A stretch of 64,000 nt of DNA from Girardinichthys multiradiatus (GCF_021462225.1 NC_061794.1:19113784-19177783); one strand, 5' to 3'. Positions 11,514 to 24,889 are shown, counted from the first letter of the stretch. The notes: generated from the letters alone by a model not told the origin. Program-made: numbers and translations.

Positions 11514-13337
11514 TATACATAAGCAGGGACTAGACAGCTAAACAGAAAGATAGTCTTGTTTTGTATAGCCAAACCAGACTAAATCAAGCAATCCCTGATC
11601 CTATCACTAATAGCCACTGATAACAATCTTTAGCTACAACAACACCATCCTGTCTGCTGAAAAGCAAGGAAGGATGAAATAAGTGGAAGAAGATGGAGAA
11701 AGTAAACAGAGAGAGGATTCAGATAACAGGCATTTTTCATTTTCTGACTGTGTGTGGCGTAAAGATGCGTAAAGCTTGATTCTGCATGTGCCAAAGCCAG
11801 AAAGGCTCAGAAAGCCCAGGATATGAATCCAGGGCTTTCAATTTCACAGATATACACAGAAAAAAGGAAAATCTGCACACACATTAAACTCTGAGGGCAT
11901 TTCTGGGCAGCTTTCAGTAAGTGAGGCTAGAAAGGTGAGGTATTATCTATGCTCCATTTTATCTGGTGCTACATGTCAGATACTGCCTCACTTTGCTTTT
12001 ATTCCTCTTTCAAACAGACACAGTAAGGCTCTTCAGGCAAGGGACAAAAAAACATTGCTGGCTTTATCTTTAAAGTGACTTTGTCAGGGCCTCTTACAAT
12101 AATAACAATAGTGATTAAAAGTGGGTTACATTATTTTGGTATTACACAACCTTTAATTTCTGAATAACATTACATTTAGCCAAGTTGTAAACTGTTTTCA
12201 GACTGCACACACTGGTGGTGGACAGAAATCCTTTGAAATATATTTTGTGAACTACTAAATTTGTTATATAAAAGGATGTGAGAAGTTCTCATGCCATGAG
12301 GTCTTGCTGTTTTAAAATCCACAAAATTTTTTGTCTCACAAAACACTGTCCATTGACTGTCAGCATGCAGCAGTGTTTGGTGAAGTTTAAGCTATTAATG
12401 TGAGCCCTAGATATGCAAAAATGGCAATGAATAAGAACAAATAACACATTACAACACAAATGCACCTTTAAGCAACTAACTGGTTTATTTACAAGCTTCA
12501 GCTCAATTAACATCGTGACTTAATCAAGCTCAGAGATGGTAACGACAGTGGAGAGAGATGAAGTCAATGTTTTTTGTGCATGTGGGCAGCCCTTGCCCTG
12601 TGTTTGTGAGCGCCTGCATGTGGATGAATGAGTCATGTCATAAGAAATGGCTCATGGATAATTTCATTCATATTCATAGCAAGCATGTGGTCTGCCACCC
12701 GCCCATCAAGGGCCCACCACAACTCACACTCTGCATAATGAGATGTTGCCAGTGTGTCCTTACTTATGGTAGGCAGGCGTAAAGTAAGTCTGTTTCGGAT
12801 AAAGGCTGCATGCAGAGTGCAAGCTTATGCTATTGTTATCCTTATTACATTTCAGCTTAGTAAATTAATGTGTATGTGCTTTAAGGAATCACGTGGAAGG
12901 TGGTCAGGTAGTTTATAAAACCAAGTAGGTTTTTCCACATTGTACGAAGATGTGGGGAACCCCAAACGGCCAAAACCAGCTGTGGTCAGCTCTTAAAATA
13001 AGCTCATTGACTAATGTAGGACTTCACATCAACCAAGTAGTCCGTGATTTACATGCTGGTCTGCCTGTTCATACAAGGAGCAGTAAGACCCTTGACCTGA
13101 AATGCAAATGAACAAATTTAAGTGATTTTGTTTTTCCAAAAGCTGACTGGTCAAAGCTATAAGTTACAAGGGGAGTGAGTCTGAACTTAACATGCTTAGA
13201 TCACAAGGCATCTTCACAACCTAGCCTGTGTTTGGACTTTCATTTGCTGTTGTTGTCAAATGGAGCAGGCTTTGTACAGATAGACAATTCAACAGTAATT
13301 AATTTGCAATGCTTTAATCTTTCTATTATGGGGATTT
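10661..13337. other. Intronic sequence with dinucleotide repeats
   Basis: Otherwise unassigned. It holds a short (CA)n at 11289-11307 and an interrupted (TG)n of about 60 bp at 11449-11508. No coding or RNA gene was recognised. Confidence 0.55.
11449..11508. repeat. (TG)n microsatellite
   Basis: About 29 TG units with one GG interruption near 11476. It is likely length-polymorphic. Confidence 0.95.
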
Positions 13338-14410
13338 ATAGAGCCTTGCAAAAGTATTTGTACCTCTTGAGCTTTTCCCTATTTAATCAGATTTTAATTG
13401 CACATTTCAATTTATTTGTCTGAGATTTTTGGTAATACATCAACACAAAGTAAAGTAAGAAATGGGACATGGATTTGTTTTTTGCAAATAACATCATGAA
13501 AACCATAGCATAAATTTTTATTTAGCCCCACCTGAATCAATACTCTACTAGCTTTGAACATCTAAAGGTTAAGAGCATCAGTGCGCAGGAATTTTCATAT
13601 CCTGCCACTAATTTTCAGTTGTATTTAGGTCTGAAATTTGAGTCATCCCATTCTAACACATGGATATGCTTTGATCTAAACCATTGCACTGTCGCTCGGA
13701 CAGTGTGTTTAGGATCATTTTTATGTTTGAAGGTAAATGTACACTCCAACTTAAACTCTTTTGCAGCCTCTAAAAACCTTCTTTCCAGGCATTGCTTTAC
13801 AATCCATCCATTTTCCTATTAGCTCTGACCAGCTTCTTTGTCCCTGCAGAATGATGCAGCCACCTCTATGTTTCACCAAGGAGGTGGAGTGCTCAGAGCG
13901 ATAAGCAGTGTAAGTTTTCCACAACACAGGAACTTTCATGTAATTCAGTTCTGGTCACATCTTACCAAAGCATTTTCTTAATTTTTACTGAGTCTCCAAC
14001 CTTAAACAGGTCTTCCCATGACAGATTTCTGGAGTGCATGACTAATAGTTTTCCTGTTGACAGATTACCCTACCAGAAGTGGAAAGATTTGCACCTCCTC
14101 CAGGGTTGCCATAAATAATTCTGGCTATTTATTAGATTAAATATATCTTTGCCCATCCTGTCAGTTTAAGCAGACACCCAGAAGGCAGTCACTGGATTTT
14201 ATGCAGGGGTATCAAAGTTAAGGACACTAAGTACAAATGTAAGCAACGTTTTTTTATTTGTAAAATAATTGTCATCCGTGTATAATTTTTTTCCACTTCA
14301 CACTTAACTTTGTGTTAATCCAGCACAAAACTCACAAGGAAATGCATTAAAATCTATGCTTTTAAAAATTATGGAAAAGACCAAAGGTCATTCAAAGCAG
14401 TGCAAGGTCA
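13338..14410 (-). mobile_element. Tc1/mariner relic, family 1 (copy C), both ends present
   Basis: The left end is AGCCTTGCAAAAGTATTTG and the right end reads ...AAAGCAGTGCAAGG, so both terminal repeats survive across about 1.07 kb. Transposase remnants run on the minus strand, including a stretch near 13751-13939 with KHRGGCIILQG and GKWMD, related to the conserved HGGGSIMLWG and GKMDG block of Tc1 transposases. Stops and frameshifts inactivate it. Confidence 0.87.
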
Positions 14411-15000
14411 ATAACAGGTTAAGGTCAGTTAACGCATGAAAGAATACAAAGGTTTTGGTGTCTCTACCATATAAGTTATTGTTGATACATTTCATTTAAC
14501 CTTCAGTTCAAACACCCTCTCCTGTCATTAACTCAAGTTGGAGCTGTGCCTGCATACTTTCAGCATTTCCCAGAAAGTTCCTCCTCGCTGTGCCCTCTGC
14601 AGCAGCCATTGTTCTTTCATGGACCATTAGATGGACATGAACTCTCCAGCCGTCGTGTTTTGACCCTGTGACACTGGCCATAAAAACAAACTGTGCTGCC
14701 TCTTCAATAAATTCATCACCTCATAAAGTGGTCAGTGACTGGTCAATGAGACGTGTCGGTCACAGCGCCAGCATTAGTAAAGAGAGGACTTACTAGATCG
14801 CAGATCACTGCAGGTCTTTTGTGATAAACAAGGCCTGTTAGACACTAAATTGCCTTCTACTGAATAGCACAAAAAAAATTGACTACATTCCTAGGGACAC
14901 TAATGCATGTGATGTGTAGAGACATCATAGTTGCAAGGTAAAATGAAGATGTGATCAAAGGGTTTGAAAAATAGTTAAAAAAAAGATATCGTTTTTCTAC
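14411..15000. other. Intron 3 sequence flanking exon 3
   Basis: No repeat was recognised. The stretch at 14530-14830 has mixed composition and could be a conserved noncoding element near the splice donor, but nothing in it is diagnostic. Confidence 0.4.
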
Positions 15001-15051
15001 CTTTTTGATGCAGCTGTCTGGGGAGTCATCTTCGTGGTCATTTATCATCTG
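15001..15051 (-). CDS. prdm16: prdm16 coding exon 3 (51-nt microexon)
   Basis: A 51-nt minus-strand block preceded by a strong polypyrimidine tract ending TTTTTTACAG and followed by AAG|GTAGAA. It translates in phase 0 to QMINDHEDDSPDSCIKK. Human PRDM16, from memory, has the 17-residue QILTDVEVSPQEGCITK immediately after FGWE; length and both phases agree, and Q, D, E, C, I and K coincide at fixed positions. It therefore fits directly behind exon 2 of this gene, which also ends FGWE in phase 0. MECOM, as I recall it, goes straight from GWE to ILDEFYN without this segment, which further supports prdm16. The acceptor is a tandem CAGCAG, so splicing could include or drop the first Gln. The donor departs from GTRAGT at positions +4 and +5, so skipping is possible without a frame change. 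The segment inserts an acidic stretch into the PR domain between early strands. The main uncertainty is that identity is only 6 of 17. Confidence 0.85.
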
Positions 15052-15099
15052 CTGTAAAAAAAAAAACAAAAGCAGAATTACACTTTTGATACAAAAACT

Positions 15100-18000
15100 A
15101 CAAATTATCAAAAAATGGCTTGCAACAACATTTAATTTTCTCTGAAAATAAATTTTCTTAAAGACCCATTCTGCTTAAAGACCTATTAACTTGTGATTGA
15201 TTCCAGCTTTTCAAAGGCCCTCAGCCTTCTGTTGTGACCAAAGGCGTTTGATGAAGAGAGTGCGCATGTTCTCAGTTCATCCTGCGGGTACCAAATTTCA
15301 CTGAAGGGACGTCATAATGGGCCAAGAGGTCACCAAAACACAACCAGAAGCAAAACATAACATAAAGCAGATTTGAATGAATGAGCTCCCCACATTTGAT
15401 GGTAATGCCGTGCTTCAGCATCGCAGGAAAGTTCACTGAGAATGTGTTTATTCGTTGGTGAGAGTGTGCATAATTAAGCCTTCAAGCAATATTTACAAGG
15501 GGGCAGATGGGTGGCAGAATGCTCCCAGTGTCTGCCAGAGGAAATGAAGGCATGATGAAAAGATGGGGTGGTCCCCACTGCAATGAGTGGGTGTTTCATG
15601 CAGTCTCCCCTCCTCTGCTCATCTATGGATCAAGAAATGATAAAAAAAAAAGAGATGTGGACTGTTCAGACCAGTCCTAGGTGGGGTATACTGAGTTTAA
15701 GAAAAATTATGTCTAAATCTTTCTCCCCACAGCATATTTGGACCTTCCTTTTCCTGCACCATATCCTCCCCATTTGCCCTTTAACAGTAGGCTTGTTGTA
15801 TGGCCGTTGTGACAGAACTGTTAGCCTTTATATTAAAGCTAACATATTAGGTTTGTATTTCCTTAACCAGTGTGGTCCACCGTGATTGGGAAAGAGACAT
15901 TTATCTGTTGTGGAATCTCCCATGGAGACTGTAGGGCTATTCTTTAAATTCTGCCATACAGTAACTTCTTTTATGCAAGTGCAAAGACTCAATTTACAGA
16001 AAATTATGATGATCTGCGAGTATGATCTCAAAGTGGTGCACACCCCATTGGAACTTTAGATAAAAGTGTTTGTGAGTTTGTTCATCAGACCATTGGAAAA
16101 CATGGTAGCACAAAGTAGTTTATTCTATCCTCTTGCTTAAGACTGAACCAGATGGACCGCATGTGTTCAGTCTTACCAAATAGCTATAATTGCGTTGCAA
16201 ATACATAAAACCAGGCTCTCCACCTACGTACTGTACATCTAAAACATTACAGATGCACCTTTCTTCTTGAAATCTCAGTGTTTTACAAAATATCAACATA
16301 GATTGTGTAAGATGCATTATCTGAAAGACGTTTCCGGCCATGTTTTAAGGAAACAACACTCTGTAATTAGGATTGTTTAAAGAAACTCTAAGTTTTACCA
16401 ATGCCAAATATCTATGAAAATTAAAACACCCACCCACAGTTACTGGTCCCCCATGTTAAGGTTTGTAGAAAATACTTAAAATGATTTAATCTTCCAAAGA
16501 AGTGTCAAAGTTTTGCACTACTTCTTTTGTAATCAAACCTTTCATTTACGTACATTTTATTGTAGAAACTATCCCACATTAGGAAATATTAGTTCATATT
16601 ACAAAAGAGCAAATCTATGTGGAAATAGAGGATGCCATTTAGGTAAGGCAGATGTGTGTTAAAAATATTGTCATGGTTGCATTTACAATACCATACACAT
16701 TTATCATTTTTTCCCCTGTTGAAAATGTGTGTAAAAAGCCTTACAATAAATGCATTCATCATTAAAATACCGTAATCTGATATTGAATATTTTTTAAATT
16801 CACAGCAAAATATATGAAATTGCAAGCATCATTGCAATTAAAAAATGTGCAATATCGCAATCACAAATGACTGCTTGCATGTAATATTTGCAAGGCAATG
16901 ATACTTCAAAAGTCATGAATTCACACTCTGCATACCATTGATATATCTGAACAGCTGTTTCACTACCTTTTATACTCACAACCCACATAGATATCAGTGA
17001 CTGAGATGCTAAGGCTCAACAAGAGTAGCGGGGACATTGTGATAATGGGGAATAAAAGAGTAGTGAGCAAAATGAGGGTAATCTAAATCAGTATCATAAC
17101 TGGAATAGCCATATTCAACAATAATATCACAATTTCATATTTTCCTAATATCAAGAAGCCCTAAATCAGTGAGGGAAATTTTCAGTATTTTATTTACAAA
17201 CTCACCAGTGTCACAGGTAGTCACACTTAGTTGGTGACCACCACCAACTATTCCTAAGCAGACTTCATAAATTGATGAGAGTGTCTCGGAACGTTTAATT
17301 AGTAATCCATGACACCTTTTTTCCCTGGGGAAAAATATTATGTGACACAGAGGCCCATTTCTCTTAGCCACTTCTCAAAATAGAAAAGATGAAAGAACTT
17401 CAAAACTATCCAAGTGAGTTGTATGTCACTCTTCATAAGTCATGTTATGGCTAGAAGAAGCTACTTGTCTAAATTTGCCTACAGTCAGAGCAGCTGGAAA
17501 CAGCTGGAAAACAAAACTTAACAAGGACCCAAGTTTATCTTACCAACAATGCATAGTAAGAAGGTAAGCAGTCAAAGTAAATCAAAAACCTTCAAAGGAG
17601 GTCTGCACTACCAGGAAAACTGGTAATTGCTATACTTTGCAGAACATTGCGATTAACCCACATTTTCCTGACTGTTTTCCTATGTCATATTCGTTCCACT
17701 ATTCTGTAAACCTTAGCATGTCTGCCACTTAATATATACACCTATTGAGGGCAGTGAAAGTTTTTCCAGAAGGCCAAAAATAATATTGTCATGCCGGAAT
17801 TTGCATTCAAAACACTGAAAATACAATATCCTACCAAATGTTGCATCCCAGCAGTCCTTTGCAACTGTGATTTTCCGCACATAGAAAATTAAGCAATGAT
17901 TAAAGTTCAATACGCACAAATACAACTTTACTCCAAAGTTACCATTAGAAAACTGCAGCAAACAGTGCCACCAACCCTAACCCACCCCCAGGTGAATTGT

Positions 18001-20955
18001 TATTAGATAGACATGGAAAAGATGATATTGGCTTACGTTTAAACATTGTAAAATTGTGGTTGAAAAGATGTCCACTACAAATAATCTATTGATTTTGTAA
18101 TGTGGTAGGAAGTTGGTTGGAACTGATCAAGTGGGCTAATTAAATCTGACTTTCAGTGCCTTTTACATAACTAACTTTGTTGGACATGACCTATGGGCTT
18201 TAAAAGTCCAACTTTGAACATTTTCTTTTTGGCCAACCTTAAATAGCCTTAAACATTATGTGCATGTACGCCAACTGTTTACAGGGTTTTGCAAGCATCT
18301 TTACCAATACTTTCAGAGGGTACTGCAGGTTGAAGACCTTTTGACATGACATCTAGAAAGAAAATATAAATTAGATTTTTGTGTGTAGTCTGGAAACCAA
18401 AAAATGAAGAAGAATGGGAAACATGGGAACCCGATTGACAGTAACATGGAGACAATACGTAGGAAATAGAGGGGTTGGGGTTGGCTCCCGTTTCTTGTAA
18501 TGCACCAAGCCAGCTGCAACAGTTTACCAAACGAACAGCTTAACTGGGTCATCTAAAATGCTACCAGGTGCTCAACAACTACACAACAATTTCTGCCCCC
18601 CATACACAAGTGTATTCCAAGTTTAAATATGTGTGTGTGTATCAAATTCTCCAAGAGTAACATAAAACTCCAAAATACATGCAAGCAGGCATGAGTTGTT
18701 AAATTGACTCCTTAATGTGTTTCAGCTTTAGGTGGTCCAGCGAGGACTGTGTGGGCATTCTACCCTCCAAACCTCAGAAACACTGAGCTCATTGTGACAT
18801 TTGACTATGACATGAATGAAGTTTTGAGCTACACTATTTAACTACTGAGAAATGACCAAATGCAAAGCAAAAAATGAGTAATAATTTTGATAACATTAAC
18901 ACAAAGCCAGGTTGAGTTGCTTTTTTGATCTTATTTGATTGGAGATACACAGACCCACAAACAACACAAGCACCAATAATGAATCTTCTGGCCTTACAGA
19001 ACAACCCATTAATTAGGAATGGAAACTCTGGTTGGCCATGAAAGACAGAGCAATGATTTATGGCACGTGTCACAAATTTTCTAAAAGTGACTTTTCCTCT
19101 GGGTTGCCAAGACAAGTCCAAATACAGACTGGCCTATGTTGAGAAGGATATATTTTCCACTATACAGAGGAAGGGTAAATTGTCCATTTGTTCTGTATCT
19201 AGCTGTCTGAATGCTGACATGTAAATATTTCTTATGGAAAAGAGAAAACACTGAAGTGAGGGTAATTAGAATGAGTGTATAAATGTGTGTCTGGGCACAC
19301 AGCTTCTCTCTCTGGCCCACATGACCTCAAATGTAAACAAATCTAGACGTGGCTCGATGAAAGTGCAGCCACCTGCAGAATCCTTCCACCAAGAGTCGTC
19401 CAGACCCTCTTTAGGAACCTATTTTAACCAGCTTGTGTTTTTGTATCTCATCATGTCTGTGGTGTGAGCTTACACCATGGGCAGCATTAGAGATGGAAAA
19501 CCCCACCATTTCTAGTGCTTCATAGGACAGCCTTTGTTGTTGGACATGGTCAGGAGTTTTTCAGCACCACTTTGGGACCATTCCTGTTACAGATGACTAA
19601 GCAGACAAATGGAAACACGATGTGCAGATAGACATCCAATGAGAGGACTGAACTCATTGTTTTTACAACACATGTCAGAACCTAAAACACATGAGAAAAC
19701 TAAATAGGTCACAATCTTCTATGCAGAAAAACAAAACTACCCTCAGCGAAGTCTCTTTTTAGGGCACACTAAAAAGTGCATTGCATAGTTTGGCATACTC
19801 AGCTAAACTCAGTCCTTGAGAGCATAGCAACCAATGAACAGAAGGAGGATGGAGATTGCTCATCAACAGCCAGACAGGAGTGAGAAGAAGAAGAGGGTCC
19901 CACTTGGAGGTTTGTAGTGTAGGAAAATGTTAGCGTTCTGTTGCCAAAAACAATTCTGCTCGACTCCGGATAATGTGAGGCAATACAGCAGCATGGCCCA
20001 ATAGATGACTGTGGATGTCACACGGCCGCAAGTTTCCAAAAAGAACCAGCAGCAAACAAACCTCAAGTCTTGAATCAGGGGCCTGACTGACAAATCATTG
20101 GCTGCAAGAGCCACACCAACCAAGCCACAAATTGAAAGTTTTGCTACACATTTATTGGGGACTTTTGCAGCATCTTGGCCTGTTGACTTTCATTGTCTTG
20201 GCAATGCTTTGGATGGGTCATTGATCTTTTTGACATATGGATGAGAGAGGAAGCGGTCTTTCACAATGGACTGTGTTGAATAATAACTGCACAGAAAGTC
20301 AGTTTGTGTCAAAAGAGAAATATGTGAAAAAATGAAAGGGAAGATTTTAGTTTCTCACTGCTGAAGGCCTTTAAAATAGGAGGCAACCATTATGTCGAAC
20401 ATAATCACAACAAATGGATCTGACTTCTCTGACTCCTAAATACTGGCAAGATCAGGGCACTTCCAATCAATGAAACAACGCCAATGACCCCAAAAAAGGA
20501 AGAAAAAGGAAAAGGAAAACAAGTCTCCAGTGTGTTTTGCCTTTTCTCTCTTGCTATCACATGAAGTCCCCCTGATAACAAACCTTTTACGCTTACTTGC
20601 CAGAGACTGTTTGACTAGGGATACATCTGATTCAGTGTGCTTTTTAGACTCAAGTCAGATAGAGTCTGCTCGTGGCTCCACGTCTTTTCTCAGGCATGTC
20701 CTTTAAAAAGGGTGTAAAACACAACTATTTTTGGACTTCCCTGAGATAGGGCGTTTGCCAGCTAACCCAAAACAAGACCAGGACTATGACTGCTTAAAAA
20801 CATACAACTACAATGAGGTTTCTCACAGAGATTAAGAAGCGAAAAAAGAAGACTAAGGCATGATAAGGTAAAGAAAAGAGTTGAAATTTTTCACCACTAA
20901 ATAGTAGGAAGTTGGACGTCCATCAAACCTAATATATTTATGATTACTTTAACAA
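15100..20955. other. Unassigned intronic sequence
   Basis: I saw no convincing repeat family, exon or RNA gene in this long AT-rich stretch. Open frames are short and lack protein-like composition. Confidence 0.45.
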
Positions 20956-20961
20956 GTGGGT

Positions 20962-21022
20962 TAGATGGAGATGAATGACTCGCTGTGGCGACCCCTTAAA
21001 GGGAATAGTAGAAAGAAGAAGG
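20962..21022 (+). mobile_element. RTE-like LINE 3' tail fragment (tentative)
   Basis: GACTCGCTGTGGCGACCCC, then AAAGGGAATAGTAGAAAG and AAGAAGG, resembles the widespread teleost repeat end that reads 'CTGTGGCGACCCCT...GAAAGAAGAAGAAG'. I attribute it to an RTE-type LINE from memory. It is short and truncated. Confidence 0.5.
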
Positions 21023-21779
21023 CTTGAATAGGTGGAAAGCTTATAGAGGTTTTTACCAAGACAGACATTAAAAGGTTTGTTCACTGGAAGCAAAATGATT
21101 TTTTGCACAGTTTCACAATCCAAAAAGACATAAAGAAGATCTGATTTGCGTCACATTTAATACATAAAAAAAAGGTAACTCTGTTATTAAACCTTACACC
21201 CTGATCGGTCTGGGTGCAGCCTGTGACGGAGCTGAGCAATGTCGATGAGATAGAGCTTGGTGCACAAAGGTTAGATTTGGAAAGCAAACATTCAGAACTA
21301 TTGTGTGACTCTGGAAAGTCATGGCCACTTGTCAAATACAAGTGGCTAATATTTACAGAACGAGCTTTGACCCCATACATCCCCGGAGTCTTTGTGTGAT
21401 TTATTAAGAAAATGCCATAGTGAAATATCCTGGCAGGGTTTGCATTGACCCAAACCAGCTTGTCTCATCATTTTAGTTCTCTGCATGATTCACAGGTCTT
21501 GCACAGATATGCACAGTTGTGTACTCATGTACAAAATCAAATATTTGCATTCATACACCTGACAGTTGAAGAGTTAGAATTTTTTTTCCCAGATGAATGT
21601 AATGTTGCAAACTTAAGCTTGGACTTACTCAGCAAACAAACCTTGAGAAAGAAGTTGATTTTCATGAGAAGGGATTGAGAGGAATGTAGAAAGATGAGAT
21701 GGAGAGAGATGAGAGAAAAAAGAATATTGCAAATTTATTAAAAGGGTCATATTTTCATTTGAGCCGTGTACAACCATCC

Positions 21780-22240
21780 ATCACCAGATGTCCTTATCCT
21801 TTTAAGGTAGCTGATTCAGAGCCTGATATTGACAGAACCATGTAGATAAATTATCTGCTTGGCCTCTACTTTATTGATAAGTCATTTGGGAAGATGATCA
21901 GTAATAATCATAAGTGAATAAGGGTGGGCTTATAGATCTTCTGCTAGCAGATGCTATGACAGCTGCAAGGTTGAAGTCTAATAAATAATCCTACTTTTGG
22001 ATTAAGAGGATTGCCTATGCAGCATCGGCAGTGGCTGTAGTGTGACGTCCAAGCGATGATATATCACATCTTGCCTCTTAATTTTGATAAAAGTTGCCAT
22101 TTATTGACACGTGGAAGCAGAGGAAATAATAATATTGTTTTATTTCTCATGACCTCTATTCTTTCCATGACACATATTGGCTTTTATCAAGCAGGAGGTT
22201 ATGGCTCTGAGATTTAAGGTCTTGACTTAAGGGCAAATAG
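21780..22240. promoter_or_regulatory. Candidate conserved noncoding block
   Basis: A repeat-free stretch with several GATA/TGATAAG-type and AATAATC motifs (for example near 21838-21910) and AATAATAATATTG near 22125. It is a weak candidate by composition only. Confidence 0.25.
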
Positions 22241-23057
22241 ATCCAATCAAAGGTCACACAGCATCAGTCTTATATTTCACATACCTCAGCTAAGCAAGAT
22301 GTTTATGTATCCATTGCATGAATGAATGTTTGAATTTATGAATTACATAAATCTGATCATTCCTCCTTTGCACCACATTGTCATGGCCAAAGTGTCTGTC
22401 CTTCAATATTGTCACAAATCTTTGGTTTAAATTTAGTCCACAGAATGGACACAGAGAAACAGAGAGGGTAGGTATCTTATTGCATTAGGATTATTCTGGA
22501 CACCAACTACTGAGATGTTCTGTAATATTTGACAACTGGCAGATAAATTACAAATTGTTCATCAAAGTTTTTCAGAATATATAATTTCCAAAGACAAAAA
22601 TAGGTTGGGCAAGTTTCATCTCTTGATAGATGTACAAAATCTTGAAAGACAGAAATTAGGAAAAATGTTTTATTTAAATTTCTTTTTGCCTCAGAGTATC
22701 CATTATTCACTGCCTGCATGGTATAATCTGTATTGCGTGTGTTTCTTGGTCAGGCATCCTCCTAAAAATCCATGCTGTGGTTTTTGTTGCATTTTTGGTA
22801 TCACATACACAGAAGAGGTTTGGGCACAGGGCCAAACATAGGAGTAAAAAGTCTCAAGTGACTTTAAGGCTAAGTGCAGGCATATATGGGTTAGTGGATA
22901 AGACAACCAGGGTCTTTCTTCAAGACTTTGAGGGTTTACACCGAGGTCAGTCTCTGCACTGTGATTATGATGATGCCTGAGAAGGCCAAAGCTAAGCAGA
23001 GTGACTGAACTATGAGATTTCTCCAGCAAATGCACAAACAAGACTGACCTGTACTGG
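22241..23057. other. Unassigned intronic sequence
   Basis: A stretch at 22885-22970 with GGTTAGTGGATAAGAC is faintly tRNA-like but lacks a good box B. Nothing else was recognised. Confidence 0.4.
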
Positions 23058-23522
23058 ATTTTCAAACCCCTTGCACTTTTAAAATAACCCCAAACTTTAA
23101 TGTATTTTATTGGGATGTAATAACTGTAGACAAGACTGTGAGCTGGAAAATAAAGAAGATATACTTTCTATATGTTTTACAAATATAAATTTAAAAATTG
23201 TTGTGGTCAATTGTTTCGTTACAAAAATGTCTAGAGACATGGCCTGTGTACATATTCTTACAGCAATGACTTTCTTCTTGCCACTCTTCTATACTCTTCC
23301 TACTGTCAGCAGATTTTCCCAGCTAAGCTGTAGACCTCTGCAGCTCGTAAAAATATGTATATAAAAAAATGCAAAATCAAGTATTCTTTTTTACAGCTAT
23401 GTGCTTCCTTGTGTTGGTTGGTCACATAAAATACCAGTAAAAGGCACTGAAGTTTTCGATATTGTTACAAGACAAAATCTCTACAAGTTCAAAGAGTATT
23501 AAAACTTTTACAAGGCACTGCA
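23058..23522 (-). mobile_element. Tc1/mariner family 1, internally deleted (copy D)
   Basis: The left repeat includes CTTTAATGTATTTTATTGGGA and the right repeat ends TTTTACAAGGCACTGCAC. Between them only about 370 bp remain, including antisense transposase sequence CTTTCTTCTTGCCACTCTTC and AGACCTCTGCAGCTC. It is a short, non-coding derivative in minus orientation. Confidence 0.82.
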
Positions 23523-24650
23523 CATGTACTTTAAATGGTAACATCAGTTTTCAACCATCGCCCATTTGAAATTCTTATTTGTACTTTTTGGTATCAGTTC
23601 TTTATCCTAATGTTATTCCTAGATAGTCTTTTTGTAACCTGCCCTCTCTGTGTTTAGAGGAGAGACATGGAGCTTGGACGTCGGGTCACATGTGGGGCAG
23701 AAGCAAACGATGTAGCTTTTACAATGTGAGGGAAGAGCAAACACACCATACTGTTAATAAAAAACCTTTTTTAGACAATATGAATGTTTTCAATAGCTGT
23801 TTCAGCATGACATTAAATACAATGTCTGTTAAACATGGTTACAACCTTTTTTTAATAGAAATGAATGCACAGTTGTAAACAAGAATGTATTTTTGCCGTA
23901 CAGTGTCACAAGCAAGTAAAGAGCCTAAACCCTTTTTGTATAAAGATAATATCAAAAGCTCTTACAACTCACCTCCACAATATAAATACCCAAAAATAAT
24001 GATGTTGGCCTAATTGTCCTGATGGCTGCTATTAGCCTGTGCATTATTTTGAGAATTACTTGCTGATACAGCACAGAAAGCATTTGTGTAAAACAAATGG
24101 ACCGCAACCAGTGCACTTTTTATCCCTGAGATTTTCTTTGGTGGCCCATCAGATTATTTGCACAGTGGAAACATAAAGACCAGAGCAGTTAAGCCAGCTG
24201 CTACTGCCAACAGATATTGTCTGGTGATACTGGCCTTAAATGGGTTTCTTTAGCTGTTATGGCCATGGGTTTTGCAGTGGTCTTTTACGAAGTTAAAAAG
24301 AAGAATAAAAAAAAAACAAAAGTAGAAAGAAAACAAACTTGATTACCAAATGCATATAATCACCATTGAATTATGATGATTGTTCGTTTTTTAGATTTGT
24401 TGAATCCAACAGTCATTAAGTGCTTACAGTTTTGAATTTATTCCAAACAATTTCACAAAAGCTTGTACTGTTTCCCTTAGACGATGACCAAATAATCAGG
24501 AATAGAGCCCTCTTTGCTTGATCTTTACGAAAATAATTTTGTTAGTGGACACAAAATTCATAAAGAAAAAATCAATCTGAGAAAAAGAGTAAAACTGGTG
24601 AAAAAGACATCTGAAGAAATATGGGGCAGAGAAATCTAAAATCACATAAT
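23523..24650. other. Unassigned intronic sequence
   Basis: AT-rich, with no recognised repeat or gene. Confidence 0.45.
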
Positions 24651-24654
24651 CACT

Positions 24655-24765
24655 CAAACTTTATTTGTACAGCACAAATAATACAAACAAGTGCAACACA
24701 AATTGCTTTACAGTGGGTAAAAAAAGATATAAAACACAACAGATGATAAAACCTAGCTAAACATA
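24655..24765. repeat. Dispersed repeat fragment (LINE/SINE tail-like)
   Basis: CAAACTTTATTTGTACAGCAC followed by ATTGCTTTACAGTGGG and an A-rich stretch matches the shape of a common teleost dispersed repeat ('tttatttgtatagcac...aaagtgctttacag'). The family was not assigned. Confidence 0.45.
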
Positions 24766-24889
24766 ACTATTTTATGGATTCATCATGATAATCCCATTCT
24801 ATGCCTTTTCCATAAAAGGTTCAATCATTTTCGGGCATTAAAAACATAATTTTCAAAGAGTTTTTCACGTCGGCTTGGGCGGACAACAT

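Larger units (their letters stand above)
1..15000 (-). other. prdm16: prdm16 intron 3 (5' part; continues beyond the window)
   Basis: Sequence downstream of exon 3 in the direction of transcription. The next expected exon, encoding the core of the PR domain (KFCVDA and SWLKYIR-type motifs), was not seen on the minus strand here, so it should lie beyond the left edge. The segment starts with the GTAGAA donor at 15000. Confidence 0.75.

Noticed and set aside
1..15000. PR-core exon 4 of prdm16
   Set aside because: No minus-strand frame shows the KFCVDA or SWLKYIR-type residues expected; assumed to lie beyond the left edge.
22885..22970. tRNA-like SINE head (GGTTAGTGGATAAGAC)
   Set aside because: Only a weak box A resemblance; no acceptable box B or recognisable SINE body.
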